This document shows positions 16,918-26,129 of a DNA stretch of 64,000 nt, piece by piece (position 1 is the stretch's first letter; every line of letters starts with the position of its first letter). The DNA lies in NCBI RefSeq assembly GCF_028748185.1, contig NZ_CP118164.1, positions 6,225,814-6,289,813 on the forward strand. Direction: 5' to 3'. Origin of the DNA: Bremerella sp. P1. Its GTDB lineage: Bacteria; Planctomycetota; Planctomycetia; Pirellulales; Pirellulaceae. A model generated the notes under the pieces. The model had not been told where the DNA came from, made no database searches, and was given only the letters and a program-made list of their open reading frames with translations. Made by a program: the position numbers and the translations under genes.

Positions 16918-19031
16918 TATTGTGCTTCTCCCAATTCCTGTGTGGGAACTTGCGATCTGCGGGCAGCGAGAAACGTTTCAACCGCCAGCAGAAACAGCAC
17001 CGAGACAACCAGCCACTTCCATACCTTTTGATGGTTCTCCAGCTCACGATCTTGAAGCTGGCGAAGTTCCGCTAGTTGTTCGGAATGTGTGGCAGTCATC
17101 CCCAGCGGGACACCGAACTGTTCGAGCCGATCTAATTCCAGCGGGGCTGTATCGCTTTCTCCATCGGCCAGATTGACCGCGAAGGGAAGTTCCTTGCCGC
17201 CTTGCCGCAGGACGTAAATGCCTGGCTGGGTCGTCTCGTCAAAGGTGGTGGCGCCATCAGGTAATTGTAAAGTGTTTCCGCCTGGGGTTTGAATAGATTT
17301 CTCGCCCGTTGACGGCGGTAGGGGGACGCTCTGATTCACAAAATACGATTGCGAGGCCAGCTTTTGACGGTCGGCCAGTTCCAGCCAACGTGATAGGAGT
17401 GGAAGGAATTTGGTTGATAAAGCGAGTTGGCTGTCTGCTCGGTTCCAGCCGGCACTCATCACATATAGCAGCCCCTTGCCGCGCTCAATTGACCAGATCG
17501 CAGGGGTTCCGTCTTCAAACCGGGCAATCACGTCGGAGGACGATTCGTCGCCAAGAAGTACATCTCGATGCTTCCAGAACCGGATCGTGGTGAAATCGTT
17601 GTAGCGTGCCGCCGAAAACGGAGCGAAGAGAGGATGCTGAAAATCGATCTGTCCCAGCATCGCATAAGACCCGTTAGAAGACGCAAGCTTCTCATCTTCT
17701 TGCGAGACCAAACTCAGATTATCGAGCCAGGTACTAAGATCACGTACCATATCGTCGTTTTGCAGCACCACGACCGCGTGACCACCACGCTGTAAATATC
17801 GATCCAAAACGTCTCGCTGGCCTTCGCTAGGAGTCTGGGTAACGATCACCAGTCGCGGAACGGTTCCGGCCACATCATTCCAACTGGGAACACTTTCCGC
17901 CTCGACGGTCTGCACCTCAATCTTACGACTCGGCGTCTCGTCGAATACTCGACTTAGATAGAAGAGCATGCCTTCAGGATCGTCACTCGAGTCGGCTCCG
18001 AAGTAGGCGATGGTGACTTCTTCTTGCAGAGGAGGGATTACGAAGAACGTGTTGTCAAAGTCCATCCCGCTGGAATCACCATTGAGTTGAAGACGGTCGG
18101 GACCAGGAGAGCCAGGCTCGTACGGAACGTCCAGCACGAGGCTTTCGCCAGGCGGTACATGAAAGGAGACTGGACGGGAAGCAATTTGATCGCCTCGATG
18201 CCATACGACTTCGAACTGCTCTTTAACGGAGTCGGATGTGTTTCGGACACGAACGCGAGGCGCGACGGGGCTATCCCCCGCCTCTCTGCTTTCGACCAGC
18301 CGTACACGTGCATTGGAATCGTCTTCCACAGTGATGAGACGCACATCAACGCGAACAGCCTCTGGCCACTGACTGGTCTGCAGACGATCGATTTGCGAAC
18401 CAGATTGCATGTCGCTGATCAATACAATTTGTAGTGTGGCGCTGTTCTGAGTTAGGTCGTCATCGGCTGACAATCGCTCCGCAACTCCAACTAGGGCCGC
18501 CCCCAGATTGCTGGAGGCCCAAGTCGGCGACGCTTCTGCCAGGCTCTTTCGGACCATTTCGCGACGTTGGGATCGATCAAGCTCGCTTGTTTGTTCAGCG
18601 GTGACCAGTGGAGTCAGGTTCTCATCGAAGGCATAGAGAGAGACTTCGTCGGAAGCCTCCAGGTCATCGATTGTCTGGTCTGCTTCGTCCATCGCCTGTT
18701 TCCAAACATTCGCCCGTCGCATGCTGGCACTTTGATCGATGAGGAGAGCCACGTGACGACGAGGAATATCGTCGGGCGAAAGGTTGGTTGACGTGCGAAA
18801 AAAGGGCCGCATGAAGGCAAATGCAAGCAGCAAGATAACCAACGACCGAATGAGAAGCAGCAACCATTGATCAAGCCGACTGCGGCGCGTCAGCCGTGGA
18901 GGCGAAGGCTGCAGGAACATTAGCGAACTGAATTCAAAGCTTGCCTTGGGCGTGCGACGAATTAAGTGAAAGAGAATGGGTGCGGCAATCGCCGCTGCTC
19001 CCAGCAAAAAGATACCTGATAGAACGCTCAT
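16917..19031 (-). CDS. BatA-like VWA domain membrane protein
   Basis: 704 residues. It starts with the BatA N-terminal (aerotolerance-type) domain: a membrane helix, FHLIRRTPKASFEFSSLMFL and a second helix around residues 55-75. A VWA domain follows, with MIDAS residues in LLIDQSASM (DxSxS). A large beta-rich periplasmic part comes next, and a C-terminal membrane helix near VWKWLVVSVLFLLAVETFLA. BatA-type proteins are encoded with MoxR ATPases and DUF58 proteins and are thought to act in metal-dependent assembly or envelope stress tolerance. The start overlaps the DUF58 stop by four bases (ATGA) and the stop overlaps the next start by one (TAATG). Confidence 0.88.
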   Translation of the reverse strand: MSVLSGIFLLGAAAIAAPILFHLIRRTPKASFEFSSLMFLQPSPPRLTRRSRLDQWLLLLIRSLVILLLAFAFMRPFFRTSTNLSPDDIPRRHVALLIDQSASMRRANVWKQAMDEADQTIDDLEASDEVSLYAFDENLTPLVTAEQTSELDRSQRREMVRKSLAEASPTWASSNLGAALVGVAERLSADDDLTQNSATLQIVLISDMQSGSQIDRLQTSQWPEAVRVDVRLITVEDDSNARVRLVESREAGDSPVAPRVRVRNTSDSVKEQFEVVWHRGDQIASRPVSFHVPPGESLVLDVPYEPGSPGPDRLQLNGDSSGMDFDNTFFVIPPLQEEVTIAYFGADSSDDPEGMLFYLSRVFDETPSRKIEVQTVEAESVPSWNDVAGTVPRLVIVTQTPSEGQRDVLDRYLQRGGHAVVVLQNDDMVRDLSTWLDNLSLVSQEDEKLASSNGSYAMLGQIDFQHPLFAPFSAARYNDFTTIRFWKHRDVLLGDESSSDVIARFEDGTPAIWSIERGKGLLYVMSAGWNRADSQLALSTKFLPLLSRWLELADRQKLASQSYFVNQSVPLPPSTGEKSIQTPGGNTLQLPDGATTFDETTQPGIYVLRQGGKELPFAVNLADGESDTAPLELDRLEQFGVPLGMTATHSEQLAELRQLQDRELENHQKVWKWLVVSVLFLLAVETFLAARRSQVPTQELGEAQ

Positions 19032-20017
19032 GACCGGCCCCCTGCACGCGGAGCCCGTTGCCGGACGGTCGAACGACCACGTTTCAGACGATCGGCCAGT
19101 AGGTCGAATAGGATCAATTCGAGTGGATGATCGATCGAGACCTGGTGCAGTTCGACTCCCAGATTCTGGCAGATAGTTTGAACTGCCTGGGAATGCTCAT
19201 GAAACTGGTCGAGATACTTCTGCCGAGCCTGCTCTGGATCGATGAACAAGTTCTTGCCTGTTTCAACATCGCGAAACATGGCAGGCTGATCGAACTTGAA
19301 ATCGAGCTCGCGCGGATCGAGAACACGAAGAATCACGACTTCATGTCCGCGTGCCCTGAGAAATCCTGAGTGCTTGTACAGCGAGCCGATCGGCGTGAGC
19401 AGATCGGATATAAGGATGACCAAGCCCCGTTTGACGACCGTCGCGGCAATCTGCTCGAGTGGCTTCTCGATATCGGTCGCCGAGCCAGGTTCAGAGCGTT
19501 CCAGGCTCATCATGATCTGGTGAATATGTCCAGGACGAAACCGAGCCGGGATGCGATCGGTTATCGATTCGTCGAACGTCATCAACCCTACGGCATCGCG
19601 CTGCAGGGAGAGGAAATGGGCGATCGTCGCGGCTGCGGTCTTCGCATAGTCGGCCTTGCTGTAGCCAAGCGTCCCAAAGCTCATTGAGCGACTCAGGTCG
19701 ACTAGCAAATAACAGCGAAGATTGGTCTCGTCTTCGAAGCACTTGATAAAGTAACGATCCGACCGTCCGAAAAGCTTCCAATCGAGGAAGCGGGTATCAT
19801 CGCCGGGCGAATACTGACGGTACTCGGTAAACTCAACCGAGAATCCGTGATAAGGCGATCGGTGCAAGCCGGTCAGGAATCCTTCGACAACAGCACGAGC
19901 CCTCAGTTCGAGATTCTTGATGCGCATGAGCGAACCGGGATCGATCAGCGAAGCCGTCCCCGTGGGGCGACTTGTACTGGAAGTAATGGTCGACGATCCG
20001 CGCGTCGGGCTGCTCAT
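19028..20017 (-). CDS. DUF58 domain protein (MoxR partner)
   Basis: The start is taken at ATG 20017, overlapping the MoxR stop by four bases (ATGA). A longer version reaching 20248 only adds a shadow of moxR read in another frame. 329 residues. After a Ser/Thr-rich N-terminus comes the family signature GFSVEFTEYRQYSPGDDTRF followed by LDWKLFGRSDRYFIK, then a VWA-like domain with LLVDLSRSM (DxSxS). DUF58 proteins bind the MoxR ATPase, and the pair is proposed to activate or assemble metal-binding client proteins. No membrane helix is seen, so it is cytoplasmic. Confidence 0.92.
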   Translation of the reverse strand: MSSPTRGSSTITSSTSRPTGTASLIDPGSLMRIKNLELRARAVVEGFLTGLHRSPYHGFSVEFTEYRQYSPGDDTRFLDWKLFGRSDRYFIKCFEDETNLRCYLLVDLSRSMSFGTLGYSKADYAKTAAATIAHFLSLQRDAVGLMTFDESITDRIPARFRPGHIHQIMMSLERSEPGSATDIEKPLEQIAATVVKRGLVILISDLLTPIGSLYKHSGFLRARGHEVVILRVLDPRELDFKFDQPAMFRDVETGKNLFIDPEQARQKYLDQFHEHSQAVQTICQNLGVELHQVSIDHPLELILFDLLADRLKRGRSTVRQRAPRAGGRS

Positions 20018-21030
20018 TGTGCCCCCGGTACCGGTATGGCCGCTAGTAGCTGGTCGATTACCTTTTCGACCGTGATCCCTTCTGCCTCGGCACGATAGCC
20101 GACCAGTATCCGGTGTCGCAGAGTTACATGGGCCAGGGCCTTGATGTCGTCGGCGGTGACATGCGTACGCCCCAGCAGCAACGCCCGAGCCTTCGCTCCC
20201 AGAACGAGATACTGAGCACCACGAATCCCGGCTCCCCACATTACCCATTGATTAATGAAGTCAGGCGTCGAGGGTCGACCTGGTCGTGAAGCATCGGCCA
20301 GACGAACGGCATAGCGTACCAGGTTCTCGGCGATGGGGACTTTCTTCACGACGTCATGAAAACGCAGGACATCTTCACCAGAGAACAGAGGACTGATTGG
20401 TTCCGCTTTGCGCGAGGTGGTTTGGTTCACCACGGCCACTTCGTCATCCTCGGGAAGATAGTCCATCCAGATGTTGAACATGAAACGATCTAGCTGGGCC
20501 TCGGGCAGGGGATAGGTCCCTTCCATTTCAATCGGGTTCTGCGTGGCGAGCACGAAGAAAGGTTCCTCGAGGGCATAGCGCACCCCAGCGGCGGTAACCT
20601 GATGTTCCTGCATCGCTTCCAGGAGAGCGGCCTGGGTCTTGGGTGGCGTACGGTTGATTTCGTCAGCAAGGATGACGTTGGCGAAGATCGGACCTTTGGC
20701 AAACTGAAGCTTGCGGCGGCCTTCCTCCGTCTCTTCCAAGATTTCAGTACCTGTGATGTCGGCAGGCATCAAGTCAGGCGTGAACTGGATACGGCGAAAC
20801 TCAAGATCAAAAATCTTGGAGATAGAATTGACCAGCAACGTTTTGGCCAAACCGGGCGCCCCTGTGATTAAGCAATGACCGCCTGCGAAGAGGCACAGCA
20901 ACAGTTGCTCGACAACTTCCTGCTGACCGATGACGGTCTTGGAAAGCTCGGCCAAGATTTTCTCGCGGCCAACTCGGATCTGCTGGACCGCTTGTTCTTC
21001 GAAGTCCTGGTCTTCTATGTCAATGCTCAC
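20014..21030 (-). CDS. MoxR family AAA+ ATPase
   Basis: 338 residues starting at GTG 21030. Walker A GAPGLAKT (57-64), Walker B and the following sensor region VILADEINRTPPKTQAALLE (from 119), and FVLATQNPIEMEGTYPLPEA, which is diagnostic for MoxR. The lid domain follows, with HVTLRHRILVGYRAEAEGI. MoxR proteins are hexameric chaperone-like ATPases acting on VWA proteins. Here the predicted partners are the DUF58, BatA-like and VWA/GATase-like proteins encoded directly downstream. Confidence 0.95.
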   Translation of the reverse strand: MSIDIEDQDFEEQAVQQIRVGREKILAELSKTVIGQQEVVEQLLLCLFAGGHCLITGAPGLAKTLLVNSISKIFDLEFRRIQFTPDLMPADITGTEILEETEEGRRKLQFAKGPIFANVILADEINRTPPKTQAALLEAMQEHQVTAAGVRYALEEPFFVLATQNPIEMEGTYPLPEAQLDRFMFNIWMDYLPEDDEVAVVNQTTSRKAEPISPLFSGEDVLRFHDVVKKVPIAENLVRYAVRLADASRPGRPSTPDFINQWVMWGAGIRGAQYLVLGAKARALLLGRTHVTADDIKALAHVTLRHRILVGYRAEAEGITVEKVIDQLLAAIPVPGAQ

Positions 21031-21103
21031 GATTGTTCGACTTTCTGGTGGGAATTTGGGAATTTAGGAACGAGGGCTTGGCGAAGAAGGGGAATGAAGG
21101 GGG

Positions 21104-21934
21104 CTAATGCGTCATCGCGTAGGTAATAATATTGATGCCAAGGGGATAGGCGAAGCGTTCGGAATACTCCTTGAAGTAGGTCGGGTCGACTCCTTCCTCC
21201 TCCCAGCCGTCTCCCAGGTCGGTGTTATGGCAAATGACGACCATCATTCGCCCTTTGTCATCGAAGATGCCTTTGTAATGGGGTTCATCGGCATCCCAGC
21301 GTTCTGTTTCGCTGCCGCGCATCCATGTGCCGATACTGACAATCATGGGTTTTTCGGCCAGGTCGTACACCAAGTGAAAGATATCGTGCTCTAGCGGCAA
21401 CTCTTCTGGTTCCCGATCAGGAAAGACGAGCTTGATGTTATCGTAGAATGTTCGCCACTCTTCCTCACCCCAAAAGTCATCGACCATCAAAAACCCACCG
21501 TTTAGCAGGTAGGTGCGAAGCCCGGTGACTTCCCCGTCGGTGAGATTCATTTGTCCCGGTTCAACAATGTACAGAAACGGGTAGTCTGATAGATTTTCGT
21601 CGGTCAATTCGACAATCACGCTTTCCGGGTGAACTTCCATCGAAGTGAGTTCACGCAGGCGATGCGGTAGATTCAGGTCACTTTCGGGAAAATCGGTCCT
21701 CCATTTGTCTCGCCAGCCATAAGAGGTGTACTTCACGCGAGCAAAGCGGAACGCTTCATGCTCGAACTTCTCGTCGATCTCCCAATCGTTCTTAGCGCCA
21801 GTCATCGAGGACGAATTGCCGCTGAATCTTCCCCGCGATCGAAAGCCGTCCTGAAACTGTGCCCAGACCACGCCACCAAGAAGCGTGACCGAGAGAAAGA
21901 AGCAGAGGATTCGGACCGGTTTCGATTTCAACAT
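21104..21934 (-). CDS. DUF4159 domain protein, exported
   Basis: About 276 residues. The ATG at 21934 shares one base with the TGA of the upstream TPR gene (GTGATG), so the two are translationally coupled; a GTG at 21937 is an alternative. An N-terminal signal (VRILCFFLSVTLLGGVVWAQ) is followed by the DUF4159 domain, with FRFARVKYTSYGWRDKWRTD, a central Rossmann/GATase-like core (RTYLLNGGFLMVDDFWGEEE) and a C-terminal motif around VVICHNTDLGDGWE. The family is common in MoxR clusters of planctomycetes, and its biochemical role is not known. It lies 73 bases upstream of moxR. Confidence 0.85.
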   Translation of the reverse strand: MLKSKPVRILCFFLSVTLLGGVVWAQFQDGFRSRGRFSGNSSSMTGAKNDWEIDEKFEHEAFRFARVKYTSYGWRDKWRTDFPESDLNLPHRLRELTSMEVHPESVIVELTDENLSDYPFLYIVEPGQMNLTDGEVTGLRTYLLNGGFLMVDDFWGEEEWRTFYDNIKLVFPDREPEELPLEHDIFHLVYDLAEKPMIVSIGTWMRGSETERWDADEPHYKGIFDDKGRMMVVICHNTDLGDGWEEEGVDPTYFKEYSERFAYPLGINIITYAMTH

Positions 21935-24513
21935 CACTCGGAATCATCCTTGGTTTGGGAGGGCCGGTCAGATTCGGCCGAAGGAGCCTCGGTCAGGGTT
22001 AACAGCAAAGTGAGAGCCTTGCGATAACGGGGTGCTTCGTCTAAAGCCAAGAGAACATGTCGCAGCGCTTCCTCGTTTCGTTCTGACTCGAGCAATCGCT
22101 GGGCAAGGCGAAAATGAACATAGGCCGGATCGTAGGGATCTAGACTCGCGAGAGTTGATAATCCTTCGATCACGACTGCTCCATCGTCCAACTTTTCGCC
22201 GGCTTGGGTCAACAAGAGATAGGGCTCTTGAACGAGTGGGTTTACCGCCCGCATTCTCTTGGCATTAGTGATCACGGCCTTCCATCGGCCGGACTCGGCG
22301 TGCAATTCAGCCAAGCGCCGATATTCATCAACCGCATCAGCGCGCAGCTTCGCCAGTAGTTCTAACACCGCTAGTTCTTGTTCGGTTTCGCCTAATTCTC
22401 TCAGAATTTGGGCCTTCAACGGCAAAGGGCTACCGTCCCCGGCATAGTCGGGGGCCAGATCCAACAACTTATCAATTGGCTCCAGGGCTTCCGTATATTG
22501 TTTTTCCCGGATCAAAGCTGCGGAGTACTGCAGGAGCCCGGGGAAGCTATTAGGGTGTTCTTTCAACCACGCTTGAAGTTCAGCAACGCGTGGCGGTGGG
22601 AGGTCCTCGGCGTTGAAATCCGCATCAGGGGCAAACGCCCGAGCCCGATCCTGGATGTACTTCTTGAAGCCAGCGTCGATCGCGTCCAGGGGAGCCGCAT
22701 GCCGGGCGATCGCGTCGTTGATTTGCAATCCTCTTCCGAGCTCATCAAGGATTGACCGAAGTGCCTCGATTCCGAACTGGTCGACCAAAAATTCGACCGC
22801 GACAGCCGATTCATAATAGGCAAACATGAGATGCTTCGAACTCGGGGGGCGAAGGAACGCTCCGCTCAGCTGGCTGACCGGCGTTAGATCGTCGCCCAGA
22901 ATCATCTCTCGATAAGAGGGCGAGATCGATTGTCCCCAGGATGGATCGCGCAGGGTCTCTTCATAGACCGAGATCCCTTCGCTGAGCCAGCGAGGCATCT
23001 TGTTGTGGGTCTTGTTCAGCGTGACGACGTGGCAGAACTCGTGCCATAAGACGGCTTCCCAGTTACTAGGGTTGTCCGTTTGGGACGCTGGGGAATTCAT
23101 GGTGATCACATTGCCAAAGCAAACACCCAGAAAACCAGCTCCGCCGGGGAGTCCAAACGTCCGAATGGCAAAGTCTTGTTGCTTGGGGAAGATCTCGACA
23201 GCGATCGGTTCTTTCAGTTCGACATCATACTTCTCGCACAGAACGGCTTTGGCTTCGCGAAGGATTTCCAGCACTCGATCCCCATAGATAGCTGCTTCTT
23301 GTGCGTCCATTCGCACGATGAAGCCATCGCTTTCTAGCGTGCGAAACTTGGCCATGTGTTCCTGGAGAGTTGATAGATTGTGGGCAACAACATTATAGTT
23401 GTCCGCCTCGAAGACTTCTTCGGCCAGCCTCCAGCCTTGCTCTTCCTTGCCCAACCGTAGCAGATCGTTGGACAACTCCATTTTCGCGGGAAGATATTCA
23501 CTGTCGAAATTTAGAGCTCGACGCTGGGCTGCTTCTGCTTCGGCAAAACGGTACTTCCTGGCCAAGTGCTTGCCGATGAGATAATCGACTTCCGGATTAT
23601 CCTTCCAGTGCATCAAAGCCTTCTCGCGACATTCCTTCTCGCGGTCAGCGTCACTTGCCAGGTGCGCCAGCACGGCGCGAATCGCCCAAGCACTTGGCTG
23701 GTGGGGATTGATCTCCAGCACCTTGTTTAGCAGTTGCTCTGTTTCCTCATAGCGTTCCGCTGAAAGATGATCTTCGGCGATCATTAGCAGGCCCGGGATG
23801 TGGTTCGGGTTAATCCTCAGGGCCTGTTGGAGGTACCCTTCCGCCTTCTCTGAATCACTCGGCTCGAAGGACCGGGCCAGTCCATAGAGCACACGTGGAT
23901 TGTCCTCGTCTACTTTCAAGGCGACCTGGAAGTCTTCAGCAGCCAAGGCATAGTCGTTCTTAGAAAGCGCCAATTCCGCAGCCGCGATATAGCCATTGGG
24001 TAGACCAGGCGCCCGTTGCTGAATCGGTTTGAAAAGATCAATCCGAATGCGTTTTGGGTCGGCCCCAATCTCGAGAAAGAACTTGCCGATAACGATCGAC
24101 GTTTCCAAGTCGCGGTAGATACCACTGGTGCGTTCAAGCTGCGTTCCCAGTTCCGCCAGAACTTCTTTGGCTTGATTCGACTGGCCGTTATAGCGCCGGA
24201 CGTCACGCTCCAACCACAGCAGCCGTAAGTTCGTCGGAGACAGCTTCTTGGCGTCATTCATGGTTTGAGCCGCGTCGGCGTACCGTCCGAGAGTAAGCTC
24301 ACTCTCAGTTTTCAGCACATACCAATCGATAAACGTACGACCACCTTCGATCTCCTGGGCAGCTACCTCAATGCACTTGGCGTACTCACCGGTACGAAAC
24401 AGATCTTTGGCTTCCGATAAGGTTGCGGCGTGAACGGTGCCAAGGCAGAGAAGCAATCCCACTACGGCAAGCGCGCTCGCAAGCGAGACCGCGCGCATCG
24501 TGAGAGACATCAT
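21934..24513 (-). CDS. Exported TPR protein with HExxH metallopeptidase (peptidase MA-like) domain
   Basis: The start is set at ATG 24513 (859 residues); a TTG at 24537 and ATGs at 24510 and 24498 are alternatives. A signal peptide follows (SLASALAVVGLLLCLGTVHA). Residues ~25-400 are tetratricopeptide repeats, for example PRVLYGLARSF and EGYLQQALRINPNHIPGLL. A gluzincin-type domain has HEFCH at about 491-495 with a third ligand Glu ~17 residues later in RWLSEGISVYEE, as in peptidase MA. More TPRs form the C-terminus. It is probably periplasmic and opens the MoxR operon. A catalytic zinc site looks intact, but activity is not shown by sequence alone. Confidence 0.85.
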   Translation of the reverse strand: MMSLTMRAVSLASALAVVGLLLCLGTVHAATLSEAKDLFRTGEYAKCIEVAAQEIEGGRTFIDWYVLKTESELTLGRYADAAQTMNDAKKLSPTNLRLLWLERDVRRYNGQSNQAKEVLAELGTQLERTSGIYRDLETSIVIGKFFLEIGADPKRIRIDLFKPIQQRAPGLPNGYIAAAELALSKNDYALAAEDFQVALKVDEDNPRVLYGLARSFEPSDSEKAEGYLQQALRINPNHIPGLLMIAEDHLSAERYEETEQLLNKVLEINPHQPSAWAIRAVLAHLASDADREKECREKALMHWKDNPEVDYLIGKHLARKYRFAEAEAAQRRALNFDSEYLPAKMELSNDLLRLGKEEQGWRLAEEVFEADNYNVVAHNLSTLQEHMAKFRTLESDGFIVRMDAQEAAIYGDRVLEILREAKAVLCEKYDVELKEPIAVEIFPKQQDFAIRTFGLPGGAGFLGVCFGNVITMNSPASQTDNPSNWEAVLWHEFCHVVTLNKTHNKMPRWLSEGISVYEETLRDPSWGQSISPSYREMILGDDLTPVSQLSGAFLRPPSSKHLMFAYYESAVAVEFLVDQFGIEALRSILDELGRGLQINDAIARHAAPLDAIDAGFKKYIQDRARAFAPDADFNAEDLPPPRVAELQAWLKEHPNSFPGLLQYSAALIREKQYTEALEPIDKLLDLAPDYAGDGSPLPLKAQILRELGETEQELAVLELLAKLRADAVDEYRRLAELHAESGRWKAVITNAKRMRAVNPLVQEPYLLLTQAGEKLDDGAVVIEGLSTLASLDPYDPAYVHFRLAQRLLESERNEEALRHVLLALDEAPRYRKALTLLLTLTEAPSAESDRPSQTKDDSE

Positions 24514-24851
24514 CCAACTGCTAAGGGACGTACGCAAAGCCAGATACTCCGAACCAAGATTACGGATCGATGACGCTATTGTAGAGTTCTGGCTTCTTAG
24601 TCAACAAGAATTGCGTCCGTATTGCGGATGATCCCTTCCACTAAGGGGGAGGTAGTCTGGCAGCAACTTGACGCACTTTTCCGCGGTTGGCGACAGGATC
24701 AGACGGCAAGCAACGCAAAGGCCGATCGAAATGATCGATCCGCCGTGTACTTGTAGCGAGATGTAAAGACAGGCAAACGCGCGAGTTTAGTCGTGCCATC
24801 TACCATCGTCAGTGAAGCGGCTGACAGGCGATTGGCTTCGCTTACTTACTT
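24514..24851. other. Intergenic region upstream of the MoxR operon
   Basis: A 338-base stretch between the TPR gene start and the stop of the alcohol dehydrogenase gene, both on the minus strand. It should hold the promoter of the MoxR operon and the end of the dehydrogenase transcript. No clear hairpin with a T tract, -35/-10 pair or small gene was recognised. Confidence 0.4.
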
Positions 24852-25889
24852 CTACTGGGTCGGGTCGATAATGACCTTCATCGCCCCCGGTTCGCCTGAG
24901 TAGAGGCGGGCAAACCAGTCGACTCCTTCTTCCAACGAAGCTGTCGCCGTGATCATATCTTCGACACGGATCAGCCCCCGAGACATCAGGTCGATGCAAG
25001 CCGGGTACTCTCCGCTGGAGGCACACGAACCATACACGGAGAGCTCACGCGTCACGACGGCTTGCAAAGGAAACTCGACGTTCGGTGCCAGGTTACCTAC
25101 CAGGACGATTGAGCCCCCCTTCTTGGCGCACCCGATCGCGGTCTTGACCGTGGGAGTAGCCCCAACAACTTCCAGCACGACATCCGCACCGCGTCCTTCA
25201 GTCAGTTCGCGGACCTTTTCTTCGACGTTTCCTTCGCTGGCAACAATACCGACATCCGCTCCCAGCTTTTTGGCAACCTCAAGTCGATTGCTGTCGAGAT
25301 CGACGGCGATGACCTGGGAGCACCCGGCCAGACGAATTGCCTGGATGGCGAGCAGGCCAATCATTCCGCTTCCGACGACCACTGCCGTATCGCCCAGCGT
25401 AACAGGGGCTCGGCCTGCCGCATGAACTGCAACAGAAACGGCTTCGATCATCGCTGCGTGATTGTACGGAATCGAAGCAGGCAAGTGATAGCAAATATGC
25501 TGCGGTACGGCGACATATTCAGCGAAGGCGCCATGTCGACGGTATTCGTCACACGAAACACCCAAAACCATGCGGTTATCGCAAAGATTGATCTCTCCCC
25601 GACGGCAGTAGAAACAATGTCCACAAGAGACGGTGGAGTCAAACGTGACGCGATCCCCTTCGCGAAACCCGGTCACCGACTTACCCACCTTGGCAACGAC
25701 GCCTGCGGCCTCGTGTCCCATGACCAGCGGTGGTTGGCGACGCCCTGTGCTGCCATCGTATCCATGAATGTCGCTGCCACAGATTCCACAAGCTTTCACG
25801 CTGATCAGGAGATCGTGGTCGCCAATCTGAGGCTCTTCGAATTCAACGACATCCAGCTTTTTGTATTCCGAGAGTAATAGAGCCTTCAT
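24852..25889 (-). CDS. Zinc-dependent alcohol dehydrogenase (sorbitol/galactitol-1-phosphate dehydrogenase-like)
   Basis: 345-residue medium-chain dehydrogenase oxidising a sugar alcohol or similar with NAD(P). Catalytic zinc site: Cys in ACGICGSD, and His-Glu in MGHEAAG. The structural zinc loop is complete, with four cysteines in CGHCFYCRRGEINLC. The Rossmann nucleotide site is VVVGSGMIGLLAIQA, with Asp at the end of the second strand (VIAVDLDSNR), which favours NAD. It resembles galactitol-1-phosphate 5-dehydrogenase and other sugar-alcohol dehydrogenases, but substrate is uncertain. ATG 25889 has GAAGG nine bases upstream. Transcribed alone, with 240 bases of gene-free sequence upstream. 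Confidence 0.9.
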   Translation of the reverse strand: MKALLLSEYKKLDVVEFEEPQIGDHDLLISVKACGICGSDIHGYDGSTGRRQPPLVMGHEAAGVVAKVGKSVTGFREGDRVTFDSTVSCGHCFYCRRGEINLCDNRMVLGVSCDEYRRHGAFAEYVAVPQHICYHLPASIPYNHAAMIEAVSVAVHAAGRAPVTLGDTAVVVGSGMIGLLAIQAIRLAGCSQVIAVDLDSNRLEVAKKLGADVGIVASEGNVEEKVRELTEGRGADVVLEVVGATPTVKTAIGCAKKGGSIVLVGNLAPNVEFPLQAVVTRELSVYGSCASSGEYPACIDLMSRGLIRVEDMITATASLEEGVDWFARLYSGEPGAMKVIIDPTQ

Positions 25890-26129
25890 GGATAAACCTT
25901 CGTATTTGGGGACTGGTTCCCGGCGAACTTCACTTCAGGAAGGGTCGCTCCGGGAGGGGCGTGTTTTGGAATTGGGTCGAATGGTTTCGGTCGACGTAGG
26001 CCATAGCGTCTGCATCTGACAATCATTCTATTCCGAACGTTGTAGTTGGCGACATGGGGGAGGGCAATGAGAAGCATCGTCTCCGACCTAAGGTATATTG
26101 TGAATTCTGCTTACCTTCGCCCAGGTAAA

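Noticed and set aside
20018-20248. N-terminal extension of the DUF58 gene
   Set aside because: It reads moxR in another frame, is Gly/Arg/Ser-rich and has no family character; the ATG at 20017 with ATGA overlap is the better start.
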